The translations under genes and the position numbers were made by a program. Below, in pieces: positions 54,632 to 63,419 of a stretch of 64,000 nt of DNA (the stretch's first letter is position 1; every line of letters begins with the position of its first letter). Origin of the DNA: an uncultured bacterium. Its GTDB lineage: Bacteria > Cyanobacteriota > Vampirovibrionia > Gastranaerophilales > Gastranaerophilaceae. Location of the stretch: assembly GCA_949300515.1 (NCBI GenBank), contig CASGEP010000003.1, positions 1 through 64,000 on the forward strand. The letters run 5' to 3'. The notes below the pieces were generated by a model, which made no database searches, had not been told where the DNA came from, and saw nothing but the letters and a program-made list of their open reading frames with translations.

Positions 54632-55834
54632 TTATCTGTAACTTGCACCCAGCACGTTGTAATCAAACGTAAATTCGATATCTATGCTGCTGCCTTTATA
54701 CTCGGGAGGCAAAGGCTTAAAAGGTGCCGTAAGCTCAACCGCCGCTTTTGCCGCCGCATCGGACAGGGGCTGACCCGAGCCTTTAACCGTTTTAATTGAT
54801 AAAAGTCTGCCGTCGCGCCCTATTGTAAACAAAAGTACAACGCGCTTGCTTTGATCGCCCTTCGGAGGATTCCAGTTCCTTTTAATTCTGGCTTCCAGAT
54901 CTCTCATATAAGGGCCCCAGTTCGGCTGTCTGATTGCATCAATCCCCGGAGGTCCCGACGGATTTCCGGGTCCCGGATTACCGACATTTCCGCCTGAGTA
55001 ACCCGAGCCTCTTGAACCTGTTGAACCGCTTGAACCTCTTGAAGCACCAGGTTTTGCCGTACTTTTTGAAGCAGAGAACTGAGGTGCGGGCATGCCCGAT
55101 GAAGAACCCGAGCCTGACGAAGAACTTGAACTTGAGCTTTTAGAACCGCTTCCCGAGCCAAAGGTAGGTGCAGGACCGACAGGTGCCGAGCTTTTTGGAA
55201 CCGCAACCGAAAACGGACTTTTAGGCGTTTGTGTAAGCTTTGGAGCCTGAGTCTTGGGAGGGGTTGCGGAAGGTTTTAAAGTCGGCTTAAACGTTGGCGA
55301 AGGAGCTTTAACGGGCTGCGGCTTTGAAACCGTCTTTTGTGTTGTCTGTTCCGCAGTCGGTGTTTTGACGGGAGTTTTTGTCGCAGTTTTTGGCTTAGCC
55401 GGCTGTTTTTTAGGCTGTGTAACCGTCTTTTGGGCGACAGCAGGCGAAGCCACAGACTTTACTTTCGGCTTTGACGGAGCAGTCGGAATAGACACAACTC
55501 TTTTCGGGTCATGTATGCCGCCGGCTCTTGAGTTCCTGTCAGAGCGATATTTTGTATTTTTATTAATCGGCTCGGCCTCGTTATAAGTAAGGACAAACTC
55601 TATATCTCTTGGTTTAAGCGCAGGTTTGTGAAAGAAATTAAGACTTATTGCACAGGCGATTAGCAGCCAAACTATTAAAAACACAAGCGGATGCAGTATT
55701 GCCGACAGGATAAATGCATTTGTAAACGGCAGCTCGTCACTTGTGTCCGTAAAGCTGTTGGGCAGAGTTTTTGTCTGTCCGTCTTTCAGGTTGTCATAAT
55801 CGTCAATGTTAAATCTGTCTCTTAGCTTTGTCAT
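54632..55834 (-). CDS. tonB: TonB-like energy transducer
   Basis: 400 residues. One membrane helix (about 38-66), a long periplasmic spacer rich in Pro/Lys/Thr (about 110-215) then Ser/Gly/Pro (about 215-295), and a TonB/TolA C-terminal domain (about 300-395: RIKRNWNPPKGDQSKRVVLL, IGRDGRLLSIKTVKGSGQ). The spacer is longer than in E. coli TonB and could cross a wide periplasm. No TonB-dependent receptor gene is in the window. Confidence 0.9.
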   Translation of the reverse strand: MTKLRDRFNIDDYDNLKDGQTKTLPNSFTDTSDELPFTNAFILSAILHPLVFLIVWLLIACAISLNFFHKPALKPRDIEFVLTYNEAEPINKNTKYRSDRNSRAGGIHDPKRVVSIPTAPSKPKVKSVASPAVAQKTVTQPKKQPAKPKTATKTPVKTPTAEQTTQKTVSKPQPVKAPSPTFKPTLKPSATPPKTQAPKLTQTPKSPFSVAVPKSSAPVGPAPTFGSGSGSKSSSSSSSSGSGSSSGMPAPQFSASKSTAKPGASRGSSGSTGSRGSGYSGGNVGNPGPGNPSGPPGIDAIRQPNWGPYMRDLEARIKRNWNPPKGDQSKRVVLLFTIGRDGRLLSIKTVKGSGQPLSDAAAKAAVELTAPFKPLPPEYKGSSIDIEFTFDYNVLGASYR

Positions 55835-55909
55835 AATTACTCGTTTTTATTCTTTGGCTTAATTGTTAAACAAAATAAACTGTTTTAAATTAGCCGGTTT
55901 ACTATTTTA

Positions 55910-56617
55910 TTAGTAACCGTTTGGAGCGCTCAGCGTAATAGGCTGGTCAAAATAAATTTCAACCTGCGCATTTGCAGGTATTGAAACATTTTCTCCCGAC
56001 TGCCGCGCCGCATTAAGTAAACCCAGACCGCCGCCTACCGCTGTACCAAATACCGCGCCTCTTCCTACTTTACCGCCCGATAACGGACCCAGAGCCGTAC
56101 CCAGTACCGCACCGCCTGCAGCGCCGATTGCTACGTTTTTACCGTAGTCTAATGCCGAATCTTTCGTTGCGCCGCCTTTTAAAACACCGCTGCCGTCTGT
56201 TGTTAAAATCATGGCGCTAATCGGGATGTTATACCCTTGCGGTGTGCGAATTGAGGTAAAGCGAATTTCAACCTGACCGTTTCTGTTGCCTATGCCTGCT
56301 TTCTGGCAGTCAACAACGGTGCCGTTCAGCATAGAGCCTGCGGGTGCCACCTGAATACCCTCGTATATGAAATCTTTATCCAGTGTTGCATACATATTTG
56401 CACCCTTTGAACAGGTTTGAGAATTAATTTCCTGCGAAAGTATTGCAGTTGTAGTTGTTCCGACGGGAACATACACTACCTTGCCCTGAAGGGTATTATA
56501 GTTCGTATTTGTCGTTTGTTCAAAAGAGTAATTAGAAGCGGCATAAGCAGCGCCTGCACCGATAAAAGCACAAACACAGAGTGTAGCGGCTGCAGATTTT
56601 ATACAAAAATTTTTCAT
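55910..56617 (-). CDS. Secreted protein with VirB10/TrbI-like barrel pattern and glycine zipper
   Basis: 235 residues. Signal peptide 1-26 (ending GAGAAYA). The mature domain follows the pattern GTTTTAILSQEI ... APAGSMLNGTV ... VEIRFTSIRTPQGYNIPIS (about 52-137), which resembles the C-terminal barrel of VirB10/TrbI proteins. Residues 160-200 are a Gly/Ala-rich zipper (GAAGGAVLGTALGPLSGG), probably membrane-inserting. The gene at 56684 encodes a related domain. A strong Shine-Dalgarno (AAAGGAGG) precedes the ATG. First two genes of the tonB unit, 75 nt before tonB. Family assignment is inference. Confidence 0.7.
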   Translation of the reverse strand: MKNFCIKSAAATLCVCAFIGAGAAYAASNYSFEQTTNTNYNTLQGKVVYVPVGTTTTAILSQEINSQTCSKGANMYATLDKDFIYEGIQVAPAGSMLNGTVVDCQKAGIGNRNGQVEIRFTSIRTPQGYNIPISAMILTTDGSGVLKGGATKDSALDYGKNVAIGAAGGAVLGTALGPLSGGKVGRGAVFGTAVGGGLGLLNAARQSGENVSIPANAQVEIYFDQPITLSAPNGY

Positions 56618-56683
56618 GTCTCCTCCTTTTAACCTATCTTTAATAATACACTATAAATTTTGATAGTAAAGTTTAATATTTTT

Positions 56684-57244
56684 TTAATCCCGCGCACTGC
56701 AGCAGTAGGGCGTATCAACAACTATAAAAAGATTTTGCCCGGGAACAACACCCCTGTGTTGTCCGAATTCATACTCACCGCTCGGCACCCACTGTGTAGT
56801 ACCCGACCAGTGGAGTCTTGATTGATAAAGATGTGTCATTTTGTTGTAAGATGCCGGCGGGGTAAGCTCTCCGCCTATTACGTCATTTTTGCCGTTTGTT
56901 AATCTCCCGTCAAATTCTTTTGTTACGCCGTCAGGGGTCGTTATATTTGTAATTTTGATACTCAGCGCCGCATTAACCCCTGTTACGGGCATTCTGAGCA
57001 TACTTACATATCCGCTGAAAACAGAGTTTTTCGGAACGATATTTGTTTCATCAAGCCACACATCGCTCGGCGCGATAAAATACACTGGATCGCCTTCCTG
57101 AAGCATATCGGTAGAGTACTTTTTTATCGCGTAAACCAGAACAAACGAGCCTTCTTTGAGGCATAAGTCCGCACCCGATACAAGATTGGGAAAGTTAAGC
57201 ACAAAAACAGCCGCAAGGATAATTGTCAAAACTATTCTTTTCAT
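56684..57244 (-). CDS. Secreted protein related to the 55910 product
   Basis: 186 residues. Signal peptide 1-24 (MKRIVLTIILAAVFVLNFPN...) then DPVYFIAPSDVW, VPKNSVFSGYVSM and IKITNITTPDGVTKEF, in the same order as in the 55910 product; no glycine zipper. An in-frame ATG at 57280 would add 12 residues before the signal peptide and is rejected. No Shine-Dalgarno is seen; AT-rich sequence right before the ATG could be a leaderless-type -10. It is divergent from the 1515-residue AsmA-like gene. Confidence 0.65.
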   Translation of the reverse strand: MKRIVLTIILAAVFVLNFPNLVSGADLCLKEGSFVLVYAIKKYSTDMLQEGDPVYFIAPSDVWLDETNIVPKNSVFSGYVSMLRMPVTGVNAALSIKITNITTPDGVTKEFDGRLTNGKNDVIGGELTPPASYNKMTHLYQSRLHWSGTTQWVPSGEYEFGQHRGVVPGQNLFIVVDTPYCCSARD

Positions 57245-57328
57245 ATTTATAATATTAAGCCATTTCTTTAATTTTGCCAAAAGAAATTAAAAAATATGAA
57301 GAATTTTTACCGTAGGAAATTGAAATAG

Positions 57329-57334
57329 TATAAT
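57329..57334 (+). promoter_or_regulatory. -10 element of the large AsmA-like gene (leaderless type)
   Basis: TATAAT (57329-57334), then exactly 6 nt (AACTGC), then the ATG at 57341. No Shine-Dalgarno. The extended TG is absent here. Confidence 0.65.
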
Positions 57335-57340
57335 AACTGC

Positions 57341-60300
57341 ATGCCAACAATTAAAAATATATTCAGTAAAAAATTGCTTATTGCCGCGGCAATAATACTT
57401 GCCGTGTGCGGTTTTTTATATTTCGTGTCGGGTTTTGCCATAAATCATTTCTTAACTGCCGAGAGAATAGAGAACATTGTAAAGAGCCAAACGGGACTGG
57501 ATTTAAAAATCAAAGAACCCAAAATTACAGCCGATGCAGGACTTTCGCTTATAATATCCGCCAAAGATATCAATATCAACACATCGGGCGAAAAACTTTT
57601 CGGTGCACAAAATGCTGAACTTAAAATAAAAATACTCCCTCTTATTTTTAAAAATCTTTCAATATCCTCTCTTGAAGCACAAAACATCGATATAAACATT
57701 AAAAGAGATAAAAACGGAAAGTTTAATTTTGAAAAATATATAGAAAAAAACAAGACCTTTCCCCTTAAGCCAAAGTTCAAAAAAACGCACGTAAAAATCA
57801 CCAAAAGCACACTGGCATTTGAAGATGACAAAAACCTTAAAACATTAACCGTTGTGTCTGAAAACCTCTATGCCGATAACTCGGAGCGCACCAAAAAAAT
57901 CAAATTCCGCACGGATACAAAACTTGAAATAAATTCACAGGATGGCAAAAACCCCGCAATAACGCACATTAAAGCAAAGGCTGCACTCAAGCTTCCGCTG
58001 AACAAGCATATTGACTCCAAAGACTCGGATGTTGATATCTCGGTTGAAAACTTATCCCTCGAGCCTTATCTGTCATGCATAAACGAGTTTTCGGACGTTA
58101 AATTTAATAAAATCTCGGGCATTGCCGATTTTACAATCAAAAAAATAAAAGAAAATCCCGAAAATGAGTTTTTACTGAAAGCGGACACAAAAGAACTGTA
58201 CGGCGATTTTATTTATAACAACAAAAAAAGCGGCTGGAGCCTTCCCAATCCCGCAGAACTCAAACTGAGAATTACGGCGGGGGCAAATTCCATACAAATT
58301 CTTCCCTCGACTTTTTTGTCTGATGAAATAAACACGGGCTTTGAGGGCAAAATAGCCGACTATAAAACAAATAAACCCAAACCCGATATAAATATTAAAA
58401 TTAACGAGAGCGGCTTTATGAACTTTATCCGCCTTGTCCCCGCAGGTTTTGTGGTATACAAGACGGATGTTATCAACGAACTGAAAGCCGCAAACCCTTA
58501 TGCCAGAATGGACGGACATTTGAATATCTCGGGAAACATCAGCAGACCCGACGTCAAAGGAGAGCTTTTTATTCGCGATATTTACCTTTTTGAAAGACCG
58601 AAGAATTTCAAAACAGCAGACGTAAAGTGCGACTTTGTCGGCGATAAAGTAAACGTAGATGTACATGTGCCCGCACCGAATGACCAATTTGTTGATGTAA
58701 AAGGGTATTCCGAACTGTACGACAGACAGGCGGGAGATTACGACGTAATTTCGTCAGAGGCTGTAGACCTTGCATATGCGCACAAATATTTAATCCCCGT
58801 ACAAAAAGTAATCGGCTTTAAACTCGGACCCCTGCCTTTTATGAAAATATCCGGAACGGGAAAAATACACATAAGAGCCACGGGAACAATATATGACGCC
58901 ATTGTTAACGGTAAATTTTTCGGCAAAAATATAAAAGCATCGCTGAACGGTTTAAATACCGAGCTTAAAGACGGCAAAACAGAGCTTGATTTTGACGGAA
59001 AAGTTATAAATATAAAAAATACCTCCGCGAAAATCTGTGACGGCGAGTTTTTACTTGAGGGATATGCGGATGACTACAATAATCTTAACGTTAAAACACA
59101 CATAAAAAATATTTCCGCCCAAAATGCGCTTGAAATAGTAAAAACAAGCGATATTATAAAACCCTACAGCGGAGATTTGAGCTTTATAAAATCGGCAAAA
59201 GGAAAAACCGATATAACAATAGTGTTTGACGGACAGGCAAAAAGCCTTGAGGGGATGGGCTTTTTAGATGATATAAACCCGGGTGCAAATATAACACTCA
59301 ACCTTCAAAGTGCAACAATCGCCCCGAATTATACATTTAACAACGTATCGGGTACTGTTTCCTATGAAAAAAACTATAAAGTAAACCTCAATGCTCTCTA
59401 CAAGGGTGCAAAAAGCACAATTTCAGGAACTGTTACGCCAGACAATAAAAATCTGGCGGATAAAAATACAAAACTAAAACTGGATATTCAATCAAAAATA
59501 AGCTCCATGCAGTTCTCAAACTTAATTCGAGAGGCTAAAAAGCAGAATTACTTTAACAATGCAAATTTAAAATTTATACTTCAAAACACGCCCGTAAGCG
59601 CAATTGACTTTATTTTTGATACAAATATCAATGCAAAAGGGGAAATTCCCGCTGATTATAAAAATCCCGACCTGTCAAAAATAGTTTTAAACGGCAATTT
59701 TGTGCCGAAAAATACGGATAAATCAAAAAATATAACATTTAAAAGCGGCAAATATTCAATAAAAAATTCAAATATAATAATTTCAGACTCACTTATAGAC
59801 TTTTTTAACACAAACGTGCAGTCCTCGGGCACTATAGATAACATATTTAAAAAACCTGATGCAAATTTAAAATTAAAAATTACATCTTTAATGCTGCAGG
59901 ATATAGAAAAATTCAAAGACTATTTCAAAAACGATATTTCAAAGGCATTCTTCGGCGAGTTCGGAGAGTTTAAAGGCGGACTGAATTTAGACTTGAATAT
60001 TAAAAACAACTCTCCATACGGCAAAGTAACTTTTAATGACGTAAGTCTTATGAATTTAAAACAACAAATCCCGCTTGCGCTAAAAAGCGGCTCCATCCGC
60101 CTTATGGGGCAAAAAATCCGTCTGGATGCGCTTAACTTTACATACGGCACAACGCCCGTTTACATAGATTCAACACTGAAAGATTTCCTAACCCAAAAAC
60201 CGTACCTGAACACAATGTTTTCAACAAACATAGATGAAATTGCGGCAGATAAAATAATAAACCCGTATTTGACTTATCCGCTGAAAGTAAAAGGTGAGGT

Positions 60301-61888
60301 AAGGCTAAAGGGCAGAATTAAAGGGGATTTTAACAATTACTCGATAATATCCTATCTGACCCTGCCGAAAGAAACGGATATCACCTATATGGGCGCAAAT
60401 ATCGGCGATACGGAATACGAAAGAGAATTTGAAATCAAGAGCGATTTTACAAAAAATACCGCTAAGGTAAACTCTGCAAAGTACATTAAATACATATACT
60501 CTCAAAACAACAAACCTACGGCGCTCACCATGCTGAAGGCAAACGGCAAAATTGTATCTGCAGGCAAAAATCTTGTGTTTGATAATTTCAGAATTTACAC
60601 TCAAAATCCCGTAACCGCAAAGATTTTTAACGTGATATTTAAAAAGTCGATTTTAAAACAGGGGCTTTTTACCTGTAATCTGCACTTAAGCGGCAACGTT
60701 TTCATGCCTGCGGCAACAGGAAAAATAAACTTTCAAAACATCAATATGCCTTTCTACAACACAAAAATAGATGATATGGATTTTGATATTGAAAAGAAAG
60801 TAATTAAAGCAAAAATAAACGGAAAGAGCTTTGACTCGGACGTTGAAATTGAGGCAAGAATAGAAAATAAACAAACCTTTCCCATTGTTGTTGAAAATCT
60901 CGACATAAAATCCAAAAAAACAAGTCTTTCTCAAGTATTTGAAGGTATTTCACAGCTTCCGAAAGGCTCATCGGACATTGTCCCCGGACAACCCATTGTT
61001 TTTAAGCCTCAAGACCTTGTAATACTGAAAGGAAGTGCAAAAGCGCAGGATGTAGAGCTGTACGACATAAAAGCGCAAAATCTTACAATGAATTTTTCAA
61101 ACCCGAGCGGCTACATGTTTAACATAGACGATGTTAATTTTGACATCGCGGACGGAAAAGTAAGTTCAAGGGGCAATTTTGATATCGTGTCAATGGTTTT
61201 TGATTTAGATTCAAATGTTGAAAATTGCGATGCAAATACTCTCAGCAAAGATTTTCTGGGGCTTGAAAACCAACTGTACGGCAGAATGAATGCAAAAATA
61301 AATTTGAAGGGTAAAATCCCGCAAAGTGCACAGGATATAAAACTTGTAAACGGAGTTGTAAATTTCAGCGTAAATGACGGCAAAATGCCTAAACTCGGCT
61401 CTCTTGAATACCTGCTCAGGGCGGGAAACCTTATAAAAAGCGGGATTTTAGGTCTTACGCTAAACAACTTAATTGAAGTTTTGACCCCCTATAAAACAGG
61501 TGAATTTTCAACCATTCGCGGAAGTTTTGATGTTGAAGAAGGAAAAATCAGCGCGCTTGAAATATTTTCAAAAGGAAGCAATCTGAGTTTGTTTATCTAT
61601 GGCGGATACGACATAATAAACGACAACGCGGACATTGAAATACTTGGCAGACTTTCTAAAAAAGTAAGTAATGTGCTCGGGGCGGCAGGAAATGCCTCGC
61701 TAAATTCGCTTTTCAGTACACTGACCGGAAATAAGCTGAAAGAGGGGGCAAAATCTCAAATAATAAACAATGTAAACAAAATACCGCTTATTGAAATATC
61801 CGCGGACGACTACAGATTATTTCTTGCAAGAGTAAAAGGAGAGCTGAATTCGGACAATTACGTAAAAAGCTTTAACTGGTTGAACTAG
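57341..61888 (+). CDS. AsmA/TamB-like giant envelope protein (1515 residues)
   Basis: An N-terminal membrane helix (about 11-33, LLIAAAIILAVCGFLYFVSG) is followed by almost 1500 residues of repeating beta-strands (many IDINIKRD- and LKADTKEL-like units) and a C-terminal AsmA segment: LRAGNLIKSGILGLTLNNL ... TGEFSTIRGSFDVEEG ... IEILGRLSKKVSNVLG, parallel to the 49481 product. Such proteins form hydrophobic grooves carrying phospholipids between inner and outer membranes. An RERI-like entry motif after the helix (HFLTAERIENIVKSQTG) is typical. Its length matches YhdP/TamB rather than AsmA. Divergent from the Ton-linked unit. Confidence 0.87.
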   Translation: MPTIKNIFSKKLLIAAAIILAVCGFLYFVSGFAINHFLTAERIENIVKSQTGLDLKIKEPKITADAGLSLIISAKDININTSGEKLFGAQNAELKIKILPLIFKNLSISSLEAQNIDINIKRDKNGKFNFEKYIEKNKTFPLKPKFKKTHVKITKSTLAFEDDKNLKTLTVVSENLYADNSERTKKIKFRTDTKLEINSQDGKNPAITHIKAKAALKLPLNKHIDSKDSDVDISVENLSLEPYLSCINEFSDVKFNKISGIADFTIKKIKENPENEFLLKADTKELYGDFIYNNKKSGWSLPNPAELKLRITAGANSIQILPSTFLSDEINTGFEGKIADYKTNKPKPDINIKINESGFMNFIRLVPAGFVVYKTDVINELKAANPYARMDGHLNISGNISRPDVKGELFIRDIYLFERPKNFKTADVKCDFVGDKVNVDVHVPAPNDQFVDVKGYSELYDRQAGDYDVISSEAVDLAYAHKYLIPVQKVIGFKLGPLPFMKISGTGKIHIRATGTIYDAIVNGKFFGKNIKASLNGLNTELKDGKTELDFDGKVINIKNTSAKICDGEFLLEGYADDYNNLNVKTHIKNISAQNALEIVKTSDIIKPYSGDLSFIKSAKGKTDITIVFDGQAKSLEGMGFLDDINPGANITLNLQSATIAPNYTFNNVSGTVSYEKNYKVNLNALYKGAKSTISGTVTPDNKNLADKNTKLKLDIQSKISSMQFSNLIREAKKQNYFNNANLKFILQNTPVSAIDFIFDTNINAKGEIPADYKNPDLSKIVLNGNFVPKNTDKSKNITFKSGKYSIKNSNIIISDSLIDFFNTNVQSSGTIDNIFKKPDANLKLKITSLMLQDIEKFKDYFKNDISKAFFGEFGEFKGGLNLDLNIKNNSPYGKVTFNDVSLMNLKQQIPLALKSGSIRLMGQKIRLDALNFTYGTTPVYIDSTLKDFLTQKPYLNTMFSTNIDEIAADKIINPYLTYPLKVKGEVRLKGRIKGDFNNYSIISYLTLPKETDITYMGANIGDTEYEREFEIKSDFTKNTAKVNSAKYIKYIYSQNNKPTALTMLKANGKIVSAGKNLVFDNFRIYTQNPVTAKIFNVIFKKSILKQGLFTCNLHLSGNVFMPAATGKINFQNINMPFYNTKIDDMDFDIEKKVIKAKINGKSFDSDVEIEARIENKQTFPIVVENLDIKSKKTSLSQVFEGISQLPKGSSDIVPGQPIVFKPQDLVILKGSAKAQDVELYDIKAQNLTMNFSNPSGYMFNIDDVNFDIADGKVSSRGNFDIVSMVFDLDSNVENCDANTLSKDFLGLENQLYGRMNAKINLKGKIPQSAQDIKLVNGVVNFSVNDGKMPKLGSLEYLLRAGNLIKSGILGLTLNNLIEVLTPYKTGEFSTIRGSFDVEEGKISALEIFSKGSNLSLFIYGGYDIINDNADIEILGRLSKKVSNVLGAAGNASLNSLFSTLTGNKLKEGAKSQIINNVNKIPLIEISADDYRLFLARVKGELNSDNYVKSFNWLN

Positions 61889-61966
61889 TACACGGGATTA
61901 ATTTCAGCTTAACATACTTGCAACGCTAAAATTTTGATTATAAAATTTACTCAAAAGGAAAAGAAT

Positions 61967-62587
61967 ATGAAAAAATTAACGTTATTTTTGGCAATTTTAT
62001 TTGTAAGCGTGCTGTGCAGCGCCTGCATAAACAATATTGCAATACAGGAGTTAAACAATAAAGCTCAGGAATTTATGCAAAAAGGCGACATACAGGGCGC
62101 AATAAGCAGGCTTGAATCCAGCGTGGATTTAGACGGCACAATTTTTGAAACAAGGTATAATCTCGGTGTCGCATACATAAGCGCTCAAGAATTTAAAAAG
62201 GCACAGACACAGCTTGAAGAAGCGATAAAAATTAAGCCCGAGTTTGCAGACTCTTACTACTCTTTGGCTGTTGCAAAAGAGAGCGACGCGCTTAAAATTT
62301 TAGAAGACGACGAAGATGAGCAAGCCGACACTCAGGTTGAAATTGTTGAAATACAAGACGATGAAATGGGCGGGCTTAAAAATATCAGCGAACAGGAAGC
62401 AAAATATCTTGTCGAAAATTTAAACTCATCAATAGAACTTTATAAAAAATACCTCGAACTGAAGCCGCAAACAGGAGACAGGGAGCAGATAGAGGCACAA
62501 ATTCAATATCTTGAAGAAACCGTTTTCAAATATTCAAAAAAATATTCTATCGGACAAGACGCCGCCTACGCACAGGATGTTGAATAA
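61967..62587 (+). CDS. TPR-containing lipoprotein
   Basis: 206 residues. The signal sequence MKKLTLFLAILFVSVLCSAC carries a lipobox-like CSAC with the acceptor Cys20 (the -3 position is Cys rather than Leu). Tetratricopeptide repeats follow (AQEFMQKGDIQGAISRLESS, RYNLGVAYISAQEFKKAQTQ, SYYSLAVAKESDALKIL), with an acidic insert at about 115-140. Probably a periplasmic scaffold. The upstream in-frame ATG (61934) is rejected since AAGGAAAAG fits 61967. lgt, the enzyme that would acylate it, begins 2 nt later. Confidence 0.82.
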   Translation: MKKLTLFLAILFVSVLCSACINNIAIQELNNKAQEFMQKGDIQGAISRLESSVDLDGTIFETRYNLGVAYISAQEFKKAQTQLEEAIKIKPEFADSYYSLAVAKESDALKILEDDEDEQADTQVEIVEIQDDEMGGLKNISEQEAKYLVENLNSSIELYKKYLELKPQTGDREQIEAQIQYLEETVFKYSKKYSIGQDAAYAQDVE

Positions 62588-62589
62588 AA

Positions 62590-63390
62590 ATGTTCACCTC
62601 ACCCTTTACGACAGCCTTTATACTGGGCGGCTACGAAGTAAAAATGTATGGGGTAGTGATGTTTTTTGCAATATTATTTGCAATTTTTGTCACCAATTCC
62701 GTTGCAAAAAAATATTATAAAAACACGGATGTAAATGTCCTTATGGATTTTTACCCAGTTTTAATTTTGAGCGGGATTGTCTGCGCAAGGCTGTATTATG
62801 TAATCTTAAATATCGATTACTACATTTTAAAACCTGATGAAATTATAGCGCTCTGGCATGGCGGAATTTCAATCCACGGCGCAATTTTAGGCGGCATAAT
62901 TGCAGGGGTTATTTACTTTAATAAGAAAAAGCTCAGCATTTTAAAATACGCGGATGTAATAACCTACGGACTTGCAGCGGGACAGGCAATAGGCAGATGG
63001 GGGAACTTTTTTAACTCGGAAGCCTTTGGCACCCCCTGTGATTTACCGTGGAAATTATACATTGCGCCCGCTTATCGGCCTGTAGAATACTACTCTTACA
63101 GCTATTTTCACCCTACTTTTCTATATGAATCACTGTGGTGCATTTTAGTGTTTTTAATTTTGTTCTTCGGGGTGAGGAAGATACAAAACGGGCGCTGCGG
63201 GCTAATTTTTTACTCATATTTTATGCTCTATTCAATCGGCAGATTTTTAATCGAAGAAATAAGAACAGACAGCGTTTTAAATATAGGTTCAATCCCCATA
63301 GCGCAGATTGCAAGCGTTTTACTTTTTATAACGGGTGCCATCGGCTGCATTTGGGTAATAAACAGATATAAAAACTGCCCCCAAGATTAA
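62590..63390 (+). CDS. lgt: Prolipoprotein diacylglyceryl transferase
   Basis: 266 residues, seven membrane helices. Adds diacylglycerol to the lipobox cysteine of lipoproteins. GGISIHGAILGGIIAG (about 89-104), the signature AGQAIGRWGNFFNSEAFG (about 131-148), HPTFLYES and IGRFLIEEIR near the end keep the catalytic Arg and His. It starts 2 nt after the TPR lipoprotein. Confidence 0.96.
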   Translation: MFTSPFTTAFILGGYEVKMYGVVMFFAILFAIFVTNSVAKKYYKNTDVNVLMDFYPVLILSGIVCARLYYVILNIDYYILKPDEIIALWHGGISIHGAILGGIIAGVIYFNKKKLSILKYADVITYGLAAGQAIGRWGNFFNSEAFGTPCDLPWKLYIAPAYRPVEYYSYSYFHPTFLYESLWCILVFLILFFGVRKIQNGRCGLIFYSYFMLYSIGRFLIEEIRTDSVLNIGSIPIAQIASVLLFITGAIGCIWVINRYKNCPQD

Positions 63391-63404
63391 ACCGGGGGCA
63401 ATTT
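63376..63404. terminator. Terminator between lgt and gpmI
   Basis: TGCCCCC (63376-63382) pairs with GGGGGCA (63394-63400) and is followed by ATTTT. The hairpin includes the lgt stop codon and serves convergent genes; on the minus side the T-tract is weaker. Confidence 0.7.
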
Positions 63405-63419
63405 TAAAAATTAATAAAA

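Noticed and set aside
61934-61966. Upstream ATG for the TPR lipoprotein and similar early starts at 712, 23049, 37039 and 57280
   Set aside because: Each would place extra polar residues before a signal peptide or family N-terminus, and the ribosome binding site or -10 spacing favours the later start.
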